From Cryptosporangium minutisporangium (GTDB lineage: Bacteria; Actinomycetota; Actinomycetes; Mycobacteriales; Cryptosporangiaceae), in the NCBI RefSeq assembly GCF_039536245.1, contig NZ_BAAAYN010000054.1, forward strand, positions 1 through 49,316: 49,316 nucleotides of DNA, in the 5' to 3' direction. The position numbers and the translations under genes were made by a program. The stretch's first letter is position 1. The number at the start of each line of letters is the position of its first letter. Of this stretch, positions 22,177 to 30,547 are shown in pieces. The notes beneath the pieces are model-generated. The model saw nothing but the letters and a program-made list of their open reading frames with translations. It was not told the origin of the DNA and did not search any database.

Positions 22177-24744
22177 ATGACGACGTCGGGGCGCTCGGAG
22201 TCGCCGGCCGCGCAGCAGCGCGTCGCCGGCCCTGAGCCGACGGAGCCGACCGAGCTGACGGGGCCCACTGAGCTGACGGGGCCCACTGAGCCGACCGGGC
22301 TCTCTCCGTCCATCGACGACACCGTCGCCGGTTCGGTCCGTGAGGACGGATCCGGCCCGGGCGGCGAACCACCGCCCGCCGACGGGGCGCCGACGATCGA
22401 GGCACCCGAACCGCCTCGCCGCATCCACCGCCCCCTGGACCTGGTCCGGCTCCTCGTCTCGATGGCCGGCCTCGCGGTCGCGATGCTGATCGGTGCCTTC
22501 ACCACGAACACGGTGGCCGGCATCGACGCGGACGTCACCGCAGCCACCGCCCCGCTCCCGACCGCGCTCGACGTTCTCGTCACGACCGGCTCCGGCCTGC
22601 TGATGCTCGCCCTGCCCGCCGTCATCGTCGTCGACCTCCTGATCCGCCGGCGACTGCGAGTTCTGGCGGACGGCACACTGGCCTTCCTCGCGTGCCTTGC
22701 CTGGGTGGCCGCGCTGCAGTCGGTGCTACGCCAGATCGGCAACGCGGACGCGCTCGCGGCGTCGCTCACCGCGGCCCAGGCCGCCGCCCCGGACATCACC
22801 GGATTCAGCGCCGGGGTCGCCGCGATCGCCACGGTCGCGCAGATCGGGCGCCAACCCCGGCTGCGCGTGCTGGCCGGCGTCGTCTTCGTGCTGTTCGGAC
22901 TGGCCCAGGTCACGCTCGGTGCGACCGCGATCGCGGTGCTGATCTCGCTGCTCATCGGCCGCGTCGTCGGCATGTTCGTCCGGTGGGCGGCCGGTACCAA
23001 CCCGTCCCGGCCCAGTCCCCGTGCGGTCGTGGCCGAGCTGCGGCGAGCCGGCGTCGAGTTGGTTTCGCTGCGCCCTCGCCACCTGGACATCGACGATCCG
23101 GTGTTCTTCGACGCGGTCGACCGCGACGGGCGCGCGCTCGTCGTCCACGTGCTCGATCGCGACCACGAAGGCGCGGGTGTCCTGCAGGCGGTCTGGCGTA
23201 CGGTCCGGTTCCGCGAACCGGCCGGCCGGAAGGCCCTCGTGTCGCTGCGCCGCGCGGTCGAGCACGAGGCGCTGATCAGCGCTGTGATGGCGGCGGCGGG
23301 CGCGCGCGTGCAGGGCATGGTCGCCGCGGTGCCGGTGGAGCCGGACGCCGTCGTGCTGGCCTATGAGGACGTTCCCGGTCCCTCGCTCGACGAGATCCCG
23401 CTCGAGCAGTTGGACGACGATCGCCTGGGCGCCGTCTGGGGGCAGGTGCTGCTGCTGCACCGTCGGGCGATCGCGCACCGGGGCCTGGTCGGGCAGAACG
23501 TCGTGTTCCCGCCGGACGGCGGCGCCGGACTCCGGTTCAGTGGCGCAGGGCTGATCGCGGCGCCGGTCACCGCCCTGCGTATCGACCTCGCGCAGCTGCT
23601 GGTCACGCTCGCGCTCAAGGTCGGCGTCGACCGGGCCGTCGAGAGCGCGTTGCGTGCGCTCGGCACCGAGCGGCTGGCCGGGGCGGTGTCGGCGCTGCAA
23701 CCGGTGGCGCTCGGCCGGACGAGCCGGCAGGCGCTGCGCCGCGACAAAGGTTTGCTCGACACGCTCCGCGACCGCGTGTTGGACGTGATCGGCACGGCCC
23801 CGCCGGAGCCGGTCCGCTTGGAACGCCTCCGGCCGCGGACGATCATCTCGGTCGTCGCGCTCACCGCGGCCGCCTACGTCCTGCTCGACCAGATCGCGGG
23901 CCTGGATCTGGTCGCGGTGATCAGCGCGGCGGACTGGCGGTGGCTCGCGGTCGCCGTGCTGCTCGGCGCCGTGCGGTTCGTCGGCGCGGCCGTCGCCCTC
24001 ACCGGCTTCGTCGCCGAGCGTCTCCGCTTCGCCCGGACCTTCCTCGTCCAGGTCGCGTCGTCGTTCCTCGGGCTGGTGGCGCCGGCCGGCGTCGGAGGTG
24101 CGGCGCTCAACGTCCGGTACCTGCAGCAGGCGGGCGTGCCAGCGGCCGCGGCGGTGGCCGCGGTGGCGCTCTGGCAGCTCGGAACGGTGGCGGTGACCGT
24201 GCTGCTGCTCATCGTCGTCGGCCTGGTCGCCGGGAATGACCAAGCCCGCTCGCTCGAGGTGCCGGACAGTGCGCTGATCACGCTCGGGGTCATCATGGCG
24301 ATCGTCGCCGCGGTATTCATGATTCCGGTCGGCCGGCGGTTTCTGCTGGCCCGGCTCCGCCCGTATCTCGCCCAGATCACGCCGCGGCTGGCGAGCGTCT
24401 TCACCCGGCCGGCCCGCCTCGGCGCCGGGGTCTTCGGAACGATCCTGCAGTCGGTCGCGACCGTGCTGGTGATGAGCGCCTGTATCGAGGGCTTCGGTGG
24501 GTCGCTGTCCTGGTCGGTCGTCGCGGTCGTCGTGCTCGCCGGGACCGCGTTGGGTTCGGCGGCGCCCACACCCGGTGGCCTCGGAGCGGTCGAGGCCGTG
24601 CTGTCGGCCGGCCTCACGGCGGGTGGCCTCGACGGCGCCACCGCGATCTCGTCGGTTCTGCTCTTCCGCCTGCTGACGTTCTGGCTGCCCGTGCTGCCCG
24701 GTTGGCTCGCGTTCACGTTCCTGAGCCGCAAGCAATTGGTCTAA
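22177..24744 (+). CDS. Lysylphosphatidylglycerol synthase TM-domain protein with kinase-like middle part
   Basis: An 855-residue integral membrane protein. Residues 1-95 are hydrophilic and contain a tandem PTELTG repeat. Two to four segments at about 100-260 (LVRLLVSMAGLAVAMLIGAF, LLMLALPAVIVVDLLI) are followed by a soluble portion (about 270-545) with weak protein-kinase-like features: ELRRAGVELVSLRPRHLDIDDPVFF, ALISAVMAAAGARVQGMVAA, LLLHRRAIAHRGLVGQNVVF. The C-terminal 300 residues are the LPG_synthase_TM/UPF0104 domain with APAGVGGAALNVRYLQQAG and SAAPTPGGLGAVEAVL. This family includes lipid flippases and aminoacyl-lipid related proteins. No RBS is apparent. The substrate is unknown. Confidence 0.85.
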   Translation: MTTSGRSESPAAQQRVAGPEPTEPTELTGPTELTGPTEPTGLSPSIDDTVAGSVREDGSGPGGEPPPADGAPTIEAPEPPRRIHRPLDLVRLLVSMAGLAVAMLIGAFTTNTVAGIDADVTAATAPLPTALDVLVTTGSGLLMLALPAVIVVDLLIRRRLRVLADGTLAFLACLAWVAALQSVLRQIGNADALAASLTAAQAAAPDITGFSAGVAAIATVAQIGRQPRLRVLAGVVFVLFGLAQVTLGATAIAVLISLLIGRVVGMFVRWAAGTNPSRPSPRAVVAELRRAGVELVSLRPRHLDIDDPVFFDAVDRDGRALVVHVLDRDHEGAGVLQAVWRTVRFREPAGRKALVSLRRAVEHEALISAVMAAAGARVQGMVAAVPVEPDAVVLAYEDVPGPSLDEIPLEQLDDDRLGAVWGQVLLLHRRAIAHRGLVGQNVVFPPDGGAGLRFSGAGLIAAPVTALRIDLAQLLVTLALKVGVDRAVESALRALGTERLAGAVSALQPVALGRTSRQALRRDKGLLDTLRDRVLDVIGTAPPEPVRLERLRPRTIISVVALTAAAYVLLDQIAGLDLVAVISAADWRWLAVAVLLGAVRFVGAAVALTGFVAERLRFARTFLVQVASSFLGLVAPAGVGGAALNVRYLQQAGVPAAAAVAAVALWQLGTVAVTVLLLIVVGLVAGNDQARSLEVPDSALITLGVIMAIVAAVFMIPVGRRFLLARLRPYLAQITPRLASVFTRPARLGAGVFGTILQSVATVLVMSACIEGFGGSLSWSVVAVVVLAGTALGSAAPTPGGLGAVEAVLSAGLTAGGLDGATAISSVLLFRLLTFWLPVLPGWLAFTFLSRKQLV
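22234..22305 (+). repeat. 18-bp tandem repeat in the 5' end of the LPG-synthase-like gene
   Basis: GAGCTGACGGGGCCCACT occurs at 22252-22269 and 22270-22287 as exact copies, flanked by diverged half units. It encodes repeats of Glu-Leu-Thr-Gly-Pro-Thr and probably varies in copy number between strains. Confidence 0.8.
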
Positions 24745-24985
24745 CCCGGGCTTCTGCGACCGACGGGCCCCGTGGGATCAACGAGGCCAGAGGTAATTCG
24801 GCGCCCGATTTCTCATGGTCATTAGTTGCCTTGTGCATGATGCATAGTTCAGGCATGCTATTTGCAACTCATCGATCGCATCACTATTGCTGCGGCTTGA
24901 TCGCAGAGAATTGCGGCGGTAGGAGGGTAGCGAGTAGCAACGGCGCTGCGTGGGTTCCGGAGCCGGGTCGAGTGGGGGTGGCGAC

Positions 24986-25408
24986 ATGAACGCGGAGGCG
25001 TGGATCGGCCTGGTGACGGCGGTACTCGCGGTCGTGACGATCCTGGTGATGTACCGCCTGTCCCCGCGTGCACCGGACGGTCCGCGCTTCGCCGTGCTGC
25101 GTCGGCCCACTGATGCCGGGTGGTCGATCACCGCGCACAACACGGGCCGCACCGAGGCGCCGCTCGCCTGGTTCGAGCTGGTCGCCGATCCGACGGGTCG
25201 GGCCGCCGCGATCGACCCGGGCACCGCCGCCCGGGTGCCCGCCGGAGGAACGCTCCATGCCGAGGTGCGGCGCGCCGACCGGCCCGGTGGGCTCGGCGTG
25301 GAGCTGTGCTGGCTCGACCGCGGCAGGGAGGAGCACCGATCGTCGGTGCCGCTGCCGGAGCCCGAGCAGCCGGTCGGCAAGAGCCGCCGTCTCCGCCGCC
25401 CTTCCTGA
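24986..25408 (+). CDS. Membrane-anchored hypothetical protein, 140 aa
   Basis: One N-terminal transmembrane segment (WIGLVTAVLAVVTILVMYRL, residues 5-24) with no signal cleavage site, then a single soluble domain with a beta-rich pattern (FAVLRRPTDAGWSITAHNTGRTEAPLAWFELVADP, LHAEVRRADRPGGLGVELCWLDRG). It looks like a small immunoglobulin-like or DUF fold; I do not recognise a family. GGGGGTGGCGAC precedes the ATG at 24986. The gene is separated from the LPG-synthase-like gene by a 240-base low-GC gap and ends 24 bases before the convergent bioF stop. Confidence 0.65.
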   Translation: MNAEAWIGLVTAVLAVVTILVMYRLSPRAPDGPRFAVLRRPTDAGWSITAHNTGRTEAPLAWFELVADPTGRAAAIDPGTAARVPAGGTLHAEVRRADRPGGLGVELCWLDRGREEHRSSVPLPEPEQPVGKSRRLRRPS

Positions 25409-25432
25409 GGAACCGGTCCCCGACGCTCCGGC

Positions 25433-26596
25433 TCAGTGACGGGAGGGGATGCGCAGGCTCCGGGCCACCATGGTGAACGCGCGAGCGGCCAGTGCGACCT
25501 CGGCGTCCGACAGATCAGCGCGGGCGGTGAGTCGCAGGCACGCGCGGCCCTCGGGGACGGAGGGCGGGCGGAAGCAGCCCACCTTGAGTCCGAACTCGGC
25601 GCAGATCGCCTGCGCGTGCAGCGCCGCGTGTGGATCGCCGATCGTCACCGACAGCACGGCGCCGTCCGGACGGGTCACCGTCAGCCCGGCCGAGCGAGCC
25701 GCCCAGGCCAACTCGCTGGCCCGGGCGCGGACCGTGGCCACCAGCTCCGGCGTGGACGCGAGGATCCGGAGCGCGGTCAGCGCCGCGGCTGCGGACGCCG
25801 GCGCGAGGCCGGTGTCGAAGATGAACGGCCGGCCGCGGTCGATCAACTCCTGGATCACTTCCGACGCCCCGAGGACGGCGCCGCCCTGCGAACCCAGCGA
25901 TTTCGACAGGGTCACGGTGCGGACGACGTCCGGCTCGGCGGCCAGCCCCGCGGCGTACACCGCGCCCCGGCCCCGGTCCCCGACGACGCCCAGCGCGTGC
26001 GCCTCGTCGACGACGAGCAGGGCACCGTAGTTGCGGCACACGGCGTGCAAGTCGGGGAGCGGTGCGAGATCGCCGTCGACGCTGAACAACGCGTCGGTGA
26101 CCACCACGGCGTGCTCCTCGGCCCGTCCGGCCAGCGCCCGTTCGACCGCGCCGACGTCTCGGTGCGGCGTGATCGACACCCGCGACCGGGACAGCCGGCA
26201 GGCATCCACGATCGAGGCGTGGTTGACGGCGTCCGAGACGACCAGCACGTCCGGGCCGCCGAGAACGGTCACTGCGCCGAGGTTGGCCAGGTACCCCGAC
26301 GAGAAGACCAGCGCGTCCGGGGCCCCGGCGAACCGGGCCAGCGCGGCCTCCAGGTCGGCGTGCAGCACCGTGGTGCCGGTGACCAGCCGGGATCCGGTCG
26401 CGCCGGCTCCCCAGGTCAGAGCCGCAGCCGCCGCCGCCGAGACCACCCGCTCGTCGCGGCTGAGCCCGAGGTAGTCGTTGCCGGCGAGGTCGACCAGGCC
26501 GTCGCCACCCACCGGCCGCGGTCGCAGCCGCCGGGTCAGTCCGGACACGGTCCGGACGGAGTACGCGTCGCGGAGACGCTGCAATGGATCGCTCAC
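25433..26596 (-). CDS. bioF: 8-amino-7-oxononanoate synthase
   Basis: A 387-residue PLP-dependent enzyme condensing pimeloyl-thioester and alanine at the first committed step of the biotin ring pathway. Motifs: LAGNDYLGLSRDERV, ATGSRLVTGTTVLHADLE, the ring-stacking DAVNHASI, VVDEAHALGVVGDRG, and the Schiff-base Lys in TLSKSLGSQGG. The GTG at 26596 gives the family's usual length (VSDPLQRL). A GTG at 26659 with the site GGAAAGG is an alternative giving 408 residues. It is on the same strand as bioD-bioB but 8.6 kb upstream of bioD. bioA is not in the window. Confidence 0.95.
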   Translation of the reverse strand: MSDPLQRLRDAYSVRTVSGLTRRLRPRPVGGDGLVDLAGNDYLGLSRDERVVSAAAAAALTWGAGATGSRLVTGTTVLHADLEAALARFAGAPDALVFSSGYLANLGAVTVLGGPDVLVVSDAVNHASIVDACRLSRSRVSITPHRDVGAVERALAGRAEEHAVVVTDALFSVDGDLAPLPDLHAVCRNYGALLVVDEAHALGVVGDRGRGAVYAAGLAAEPDVVRTVTLSKSLGSQGGAVLGASEVIQELIDRGRPFIFDTGLAPASAAAALTALRILASTPELVATVRARASELAWAARSAGLTVTRPDGAVLSVTIGDPHAALHAQAICAEFGLKVGCFRPPSVPEGRACLRLTARADLSDAEVALAARAFTMVARSLRIPSRH

Positions 26597-27000
26597 GGAA
26601 GGTCGGCGCGCGGTATGTCGCGGCGCGGGGCCGTTCGCGTCGGTGCTCCGGACATGCACCGCACCTTTCCTCTCGGCCGGACGGAGACTCCGCGTCCGGT
26701 TCCTCACTTGCCTTATAGCCGCTGCCTGCGGTTATGCCCCGTGGTCCGGAGTCTGGCACAAAGCTGCCGCGAGCCGGGACGAGTCGCGTGGATCCATTAC
26801 CGAGCAGTAGCGCGGACCACCTCCCGATTGCGGGCTGCGACCAGGGGCGCACCCTCCGAAGGGAGGATCAGCGCGGGCGCGGAGCGAACTGTCCGTTCGG
26901 ATGACCGGTTTGTGACGCCGCTGCGGGCGCTGCGGGGCCCTGTTCGGTGGTTGGGGCGGTCGGTCGTGACGCCGCTGTGGGGACTGTCGGAGGGGCGTGC

Positions 27001-27006
27001 CATATT
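27001..27006 (+). promoter_or_regulatory. -10 box of a leaderless pdtaS-like gene
   Basis: CATATT ends seven bases before the GTG start at 27013 and no ribosome-binding site is present. This is the geometry of a leaderless promoter, common in actinobacteria, with transcription starting at the G of GTG. Confidence 0.5.
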
Positions 27007-27012
27007 TGGGCC

Positions 27013-28488
27013 GTGTCGACGTTGCGGGATCTGGTGGAGGAGCACACCTCCCTCTCCGGTGAGGATCTCGAGCACCTGCACCGTCTCGCCGGCGACTGGC
27101 AACTGCTCGCCGACCTGAGCTTCGCCGACCTTCTGCTTTGGTTGCCGGTCGCGGAGAGCGGCTTCCTCTGTGCGGCGCAGGTCCGCCCGACGACGGCGCC
27201 GACCGCCTACCACGACGACATGGTCGGCAAGATGGCGACCGGCTCGGTGGTCGATCAGCTCTCCACCGCGATGATCGAGCGCCGGATTTGGCGCGAGGGT
27301 GACCCGGTCTGGCACGACGGCGTCCCGGCTCGGCAGGAGGCGATCCCGGTGCGCCGCGGCGATCGGGTGATCGCGGTCGTCGGGCGGGTGACGAACCTGG
27401 CGGCGACGCGGGTGCCGAGCCAGCTGGAGCTCAGCTACCTGCAGGCCGCCGACGATCTTTGCCTGATGGTGGCGGGTGGCACGTTCCCGCCGCCGCCGGC
27501 CGAGGAGAAGACGGCCTCGGCGCCGCGGGTCGGTGACGGCTTGGTCCGGCTGAACTCGCTGGGCGTCGTGACGTACGCGAGCCCGAACGCGCAGTCGGCG
27601 TACCGACGGCTGGGGCTGGCCGGGGACATGGTCGGCGAGGAGCTCGCAACGCTGACCCGGAGCCTGGCGACCGACCCGCTCGACGGCGGCGAGGTCTGCG
27701 CCCGTATCCAGGCGGCGGTCCACGGCGAGGTGAAGGGCCGCACCGAGGTCGAGGCCCGCGGCGCGACCGTGCTGATCCGGGCGCTGCCGCTGCTGCCGGA
27801 CGGCACGCCGATCGGTGCGCTGGTGCTGGTCCGGGATGTGACCGACGTCCGTCGTCGGGACAAGGCGCTGGTCACCAAGGACGCGACAATCCGGGAGATC
27901 CACCACCGGGTCAAGAACAACCTGCAGACGGTGGCGGCGCTCCTGCGGCTCCAGGCACGCCGGGTCGGCTCGACCGACGCTCGGGCTGCGCTGGAGGAGT
28001 CGGTGCGCCGGGTCGCGTCGATCGCGCTGGTGCACGAGACGCTGGCGTCGTCGCTGGACGAGACCGTGGACTTCGACTCGATCGTCGACCGGGTGATCTC
28101 GATGGTGGCCGAGGTCGCGGCGCCGGAGTCGCGGGTGCTGGTGCGGCGGGTCGGTTCGTTCGGTGTGCTGTCGGCGCAGATCGCCACGCCGCTCGTGACG
28201 GTCGCGACCGAGCTGGCGCAGAACGCGGTCGAGCACGCGTACGGCCCGGGGGAGACCGGCGAGGTCATCGTCGCCGCGCACCGGTGGCGCGGCCGGCTGC
28301 ACGTCCGGATCACCGACAACGGCCGCGGGTTGCCGGAGAACTTCCAGTTGGACAGCTCCGAGCGGCTCGGCCTGCAGATCGTTCGGACGCTCGTGACGGG
28401 GGAGTTGAACGGAACGCTCGAACTCCGCCCCCGCGCCGACGGCGGCACCGAGGCCGTCCTCATCGTCCCGCTGATCCCGTCGAGGTAG
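27013..28488 (+). CDS. pdtaS: PdtaS-like sensor histidine kinase (HisKA_2 family)
   Basis: A 491-residue cytosolic kinase. An N-terminal GAF-like part (LSGEDLEHLHRLAGDWQLLADLSFADLLLWLP to about residue 160) is followed by a PAS-like part (about 180-275, LNSLGVVTYASPNAQSAYRRLG). The HisKA_2 dimerisation helix is IREIHHRVKNNLQTVAALLRLQARR, with His297 and His298; one of these is phosphorylated. HATPase motifs follow: ELAQNAVEHAYGPGETG, ITDNGRGLPE and LGLQIVRTLVTGEL. In mycobacteria PdtaS works with the antiterminator PdtaR and is next to whiB1, as here. PdtaR is not in the window. The frame upstream of GTG 27013 is open but unlikely to be used. Confidence 0.92.
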   Translation: MSTLRDLVEEHTSLSGEDLEHLHRLAGDWQLLADLSFADLLLWLPVAESGFLCAAQVRPTTAPTAYHDDMVGKMATGSVVDQLSTAMIERRIWREGDPVWHDGVPARQEAIPVRRGDRVIAVVGRVTNLAATRVPSQLELSYLQAADDLCLMVAGGTFPPPPAEEKTASAPRVGDGLVRLNSLGVVTYASPNAQSAYRRLGLAGDMVGEELATLTRSLATDPLDGGEVCARIQAAVHGEVKGRTEVEARGATVLIRALPLLPDGTPIGALVLVRDVTDVRRRDKALVTKDATIREIHHRVKNNLQTVAALLRLQARRVGSTDARAALEESVRRVASIALVHETLASSLDETVDFDSIVDRVISMVAEVAAPESRVLVRRVGSFGVLSAQIATPLVTVATELAQNAVEHAYGPGETGEVIVAAHRWRGRLHVRITDNGRGLPENFQLDSSERLGLQIVRTLVTGELNGTLELRPRADGGTEAVLIVPLIPSR

Positions 28489-28524
28489 GCCAGCGCGTCC
28501 GCCGCGCGGGCCGCGCGGTGGTAC

Positions 28525-28625
28525 GGGCGGATTTTCGGGAAGCCAACCCCTGCGGGCGGGCGCCGAGGTGGTCTTTCGGGAACCCAATCTCGGGGCGGCG
28601 GCGCGTGGGCGGATTTTCGGGAACT
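28525..28625. repeat. Three 41-bp-spaced repeats between pdtaS and whiB1
   Basis: TTTTCGGGAA at 28532-28541, CTTTCGGGAA at 28573-28582 and TTTTCGGGAA at 28614-28623 are exactly 41 bases apart. The flanks are also similar (GGGCGGAT before the first and third). A degenerate tandem repeat with no coding potential. Confidence 0.75.
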
Positions 28626-28713
28626 CAGCCGCGGCGGTGGCGGGCGCGGCTCGGCGCGGCGGGCGTGCGCTGGGCGGGAACTTCGCGCGGGAGCTGGCGG
28701 GGCCGGAAACGTA

Positions 28714-28753
28714 ACCGGCCCGGCTACCCCCGTAGCTGGGGTGCCGGGCCGGT
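28714..28753. terminator. Terminator of whiB1 and pdtaS
   Basis: ACCGGCCCGGC-x-ACCCC (28714-28730) pairs with GGGGTGCCGGGCCGGT (28738-28753) with one bulge. The hairpin is 18 bases past the whiB1 stop on the minus strand, and it also lies downstream of pdtaS on the plus strand, so it may be bidirectional. Confidence 0.75.
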
Positions 28754-28771
28754 CAGGCTCGTGCGAAGGTT

Positions 28772-29020
28772 TCAGGCGGTGCGGGCACGCTGCCGGTTGC
28801 GACGCTTGAGCGCCCGGCGTTCGTCCTCGCTCATGCCGCCCCACACGCCGGCGTCCTGACCCGACTCGATCGCCCACTGCAGGCAGGCCTCAGTGACCGA
28901 ACAGCGGCGGCAGACGGCCTTCGCTTCTTCCACCTGCAGCAGCGCCGGCCCGGTCGTCCCGATCGGGAAGAACAGCTCGGGGTCCTCGTCGCGGCAGAGG
29001 GCGCGGTGGCGCCAGTCCAT
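28772..29020 (-). CDS. whiB1: WhiB1 (WblE) iron-sulfur transcription factor
   Basis: An 82-residue WhiB protein. Cluster ligands Cys9, Cys37, Cys40 and Cys46 are at the exact positions of mycobacterial WhiB1; the turn is DAGVWGG and the C-terminus is the basic EDERRALKRRNRQRARTA helix that contacts DNA. In mycobacteria the protein binds the housekeeping sigma factor, its [4Fe-4S] cluster reacts with nitric oxide, and the gene is essential and CRP-controlled. The ATG at 29020 follows AAGGAGA; the open frame beyond is not conserved. It is transcribed towards pdtaS, and a CRP-like site is found about 90 bases upstream. Confidence 0.96.
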   Translation of the reverse strand: MDWRHRALCRDEDPELFFPIGTTGPALLQVEEAKAVCRRCSVTEACLQWAIESGQDAGVWGGMSEDERRALKRRNRQRARTA

Positions 29021-29106
29021 GCCAATTCTCCTTGTATCTGATCTCGGGTCGCCGTCCTTGCCCACACCGAGCCTGACGGCGACTGGAGCTCACGTGTGGT
29101 GTTGCT

Positions 29107-29122
29107 TGTGAATGCTTTCACG
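29107..29122 (-). promoter_or_regulatory. CRP-like binding site upstream of whiB1
   Basis: TGTGA-N6-TCACG at 29107-29122 differs from the CRP consensus TGTGA-N6-TCACA by one base. A second half site TGTGA is at 29145-29149. Both lie upstream of whiB1 on the minus strand near a TTGACA box (29134-29139, complement). In M. tuberculosis CRP controls whiB1, so this agrees with inherited control. Confidence 0.6.
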
Positions 29123-29513
29123 AACAGCGGCTATGTCAAGGGGTTGTGAACCTTATTTAGACCGGCCGTGAGCCGACTCACCTGCGGTTAGATCGGACAA
29201 TACGCTAGTAACGGTGTACTTCACCCTCATATGAGGCCCAAACCGCGGCGAGAGTTACGCTCCGCCACCACCGTCCGCGTCCGTGCCGCTCAGCGTCAAC
29301 ACATGGCGTGTTGAAGTGCTCAGCATCACGGTTGTCGGTTGACCACCCTGAACCGCGAGAGAGTTCCCGGCTGAACCACTACGGCCGATCCGGTCGGTAA
29401 CGCCCCTCACTGTCATGAACGCTCATGCGGCGGGGGGTTCCGCACTTCTTAACGCCTAAAACGCACACGCACGAGGAATTTTTAAGGTCCAGCCGTCGGT
29501 GTGCGCGGACAAC

Positions 29514-29543
29514 ACCGTCCGGTCATCCGAATAAGCGGACGGT
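29514..29543 (-). terminator. Hairpin downstream of the diacylglycerol-kinase-family gene
   Basis: An eight-base-pair stem (29514-29521 and 29536-29543) with a 14-base loop, 20 bases past the stop codon at 29563. A modest terminator candidate. Confidence 0.5.
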
Positions 29544-29562
29544 GGTTGGACGAGAGTGTGTC

Positions 29563-30513
29563 TCACACCACGACGCGGAGCGCATGCGGCACACCGGCGA
29601 ACCGGAGCTCGGTGAGTTCACCGAGGTAGTCGCCGTCCACCTGTGCGGCGAGCGGGGTGTCCGAACGCAGGACGAACCCGGAGAGGTCATGGCGGCGGAC
29701 TATCTCGCGACCGCGCGGATCGGGCTTCGAAGAAAGAATCTGCTGAACCGTCCGGAGTGTGCTCGGCAACCGGAGCGCTCGTGCCGCCAGGAAATCCAAA
29801 CCGGCGTCGAACGAGGCTTCCGGACAGGGATTCACCGGACGTGGCCCCAAATAGGTCCATGGTGAACAGTTCTGCACGATCACCGCGGCGAAGCGTCCGC
29901 TCGGCTCTGTCTCGGAATCGACGCCGTCCGACGGCGGAGCGTCCAGTTTCAGTTCGATGCTCGACATCGTCCGCTCCGGACCGCGGAAGTACTGGGCCAC
30001 CGCCGACCTCACGTACAGCCCCGGCGTCGCGGTCTTGCCGTTGCTGCGGGCCCGCTCGACTCGGCCGACCACCGCCGCGTCGAGGCCGTAGCCCGCGCAG
30101 AAGATGAACCAGCGATCGTTGACCCGGCCGAGCCCGATCGTGCGCCGACGGTTCGCCCGGAGGGCTTCCAGGAGTAGTCCGGTGGCGTCCACCGGATCGC
30201 GCGGCCCGCCGAGTGCGCGGATGAACACGTTCGCCGACCCGCCGGGCACCACGCCGAGTGCAGGCAGGTCGCCGCTCGGACCGTCGACGAGCAACCCGTT
30301 GACCACCTCGTTGACCGTGCCGTCGCCCCCCAGGGCCACGATGACGTCGAACTTCTCGCGGGCGGCGCGGGTCCCCAGTTCGATGGCGTGGCCGCGGTGA
30401 GTGGTCTCCGCGACCTCAAGGTCGAGTTCGGTCGAGAGCGCTGACACCAGCACCTCACGAGTGCGTGGCCGAGTGGTCGTGGCGGTAGGGTTGACCACCA
30501 GAAGTGCACGCAT
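29563..30513 (-). CDS. Diacylglycerol kinase family lipid kinase
   Basis: A 316-residue enzyme of the DAGK/NAD-kinase fold that phosphorylates a lipid such as diacylglycerol, sphingosine-like lipid or a related alcohol. The signature is ALGGDGTVNEVVNGLLVDGP near residues 60-79, then LGVVPGGSANVFIRAL (nucleotide loop). The start MRALLVVNPTATTT is the typical first strand. The C-terminal part with QVDGDYLGELTELRF is the conserved D-G-E/D motif. Divergent from a small membrane protein gene with 34 bases between starts. The substrate cannot be told from sequence. Confidence 0.92.
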   Translation of the reverse strand: MRALLVVNPTATTTRPRTREVLVSALSTELDLEVAETTHRGHAIELGTRAAREKFDVIVALGGDGTVNEVVNGLLVDGPSGDLPALGVVPGGSANVFIRALGGPRDPVDATGLLLEALRANRRRTIGLGRVNDRWFIFCAGYGLDAAVVGRVERARSNGKTATPGLYVRSAVAQYFRGPERTMSSIELKLDAPPSDGVDSETEPSGRFAAVIVQNCSPWTYLGPRPVNPCPEASFDAGLDFLAARALRLPSTLRTVQQILSSKPDPRGREIVRRHDLSGFVLRSDTPLAAQVDGDYLGELTELRFAGVPHALRVVV

Positions 30514-30547
30514 GGTGGCGACTCTACTTGTCGGTAGGCTTGAGCTT

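Larger units (their letters stand above)
29021..29562. other. Regulatory intergenic region upstream of whiB1
   Basis: 542 bases of lower GC than its neighbours, with no good gene. Palindromes: CCTCATATGAGG at 29225-29236 (perfect 12 bp) and TCAACAC-N5-GTGTTGA at 29296-29314. ACCGTCCG (29514-29521) and CGGACGGT (29536-29543) form a hairpin just past the diacylglycerol-kinase-family gene. It may hold several promoters or a small RNA. Confidence 0.5.

Noticed and set aside
22726-24735. A 669-codon open frame on the strand opposite the LPG-synthase-like gene
   Set aside because: Composition (Arg, Gly, Asp, His, Gln runs) is that of an antisense frame in GC-rich DNA, and the plus-strand product has clear membrane segments and family motifs.
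24780-24985. TTGC elements in the low-GC gap before the 24986 gene, similar to the GCAA array
   Set aside because: Spacings of 36, 25 and 24 are irregular and the flanking bases do not match.
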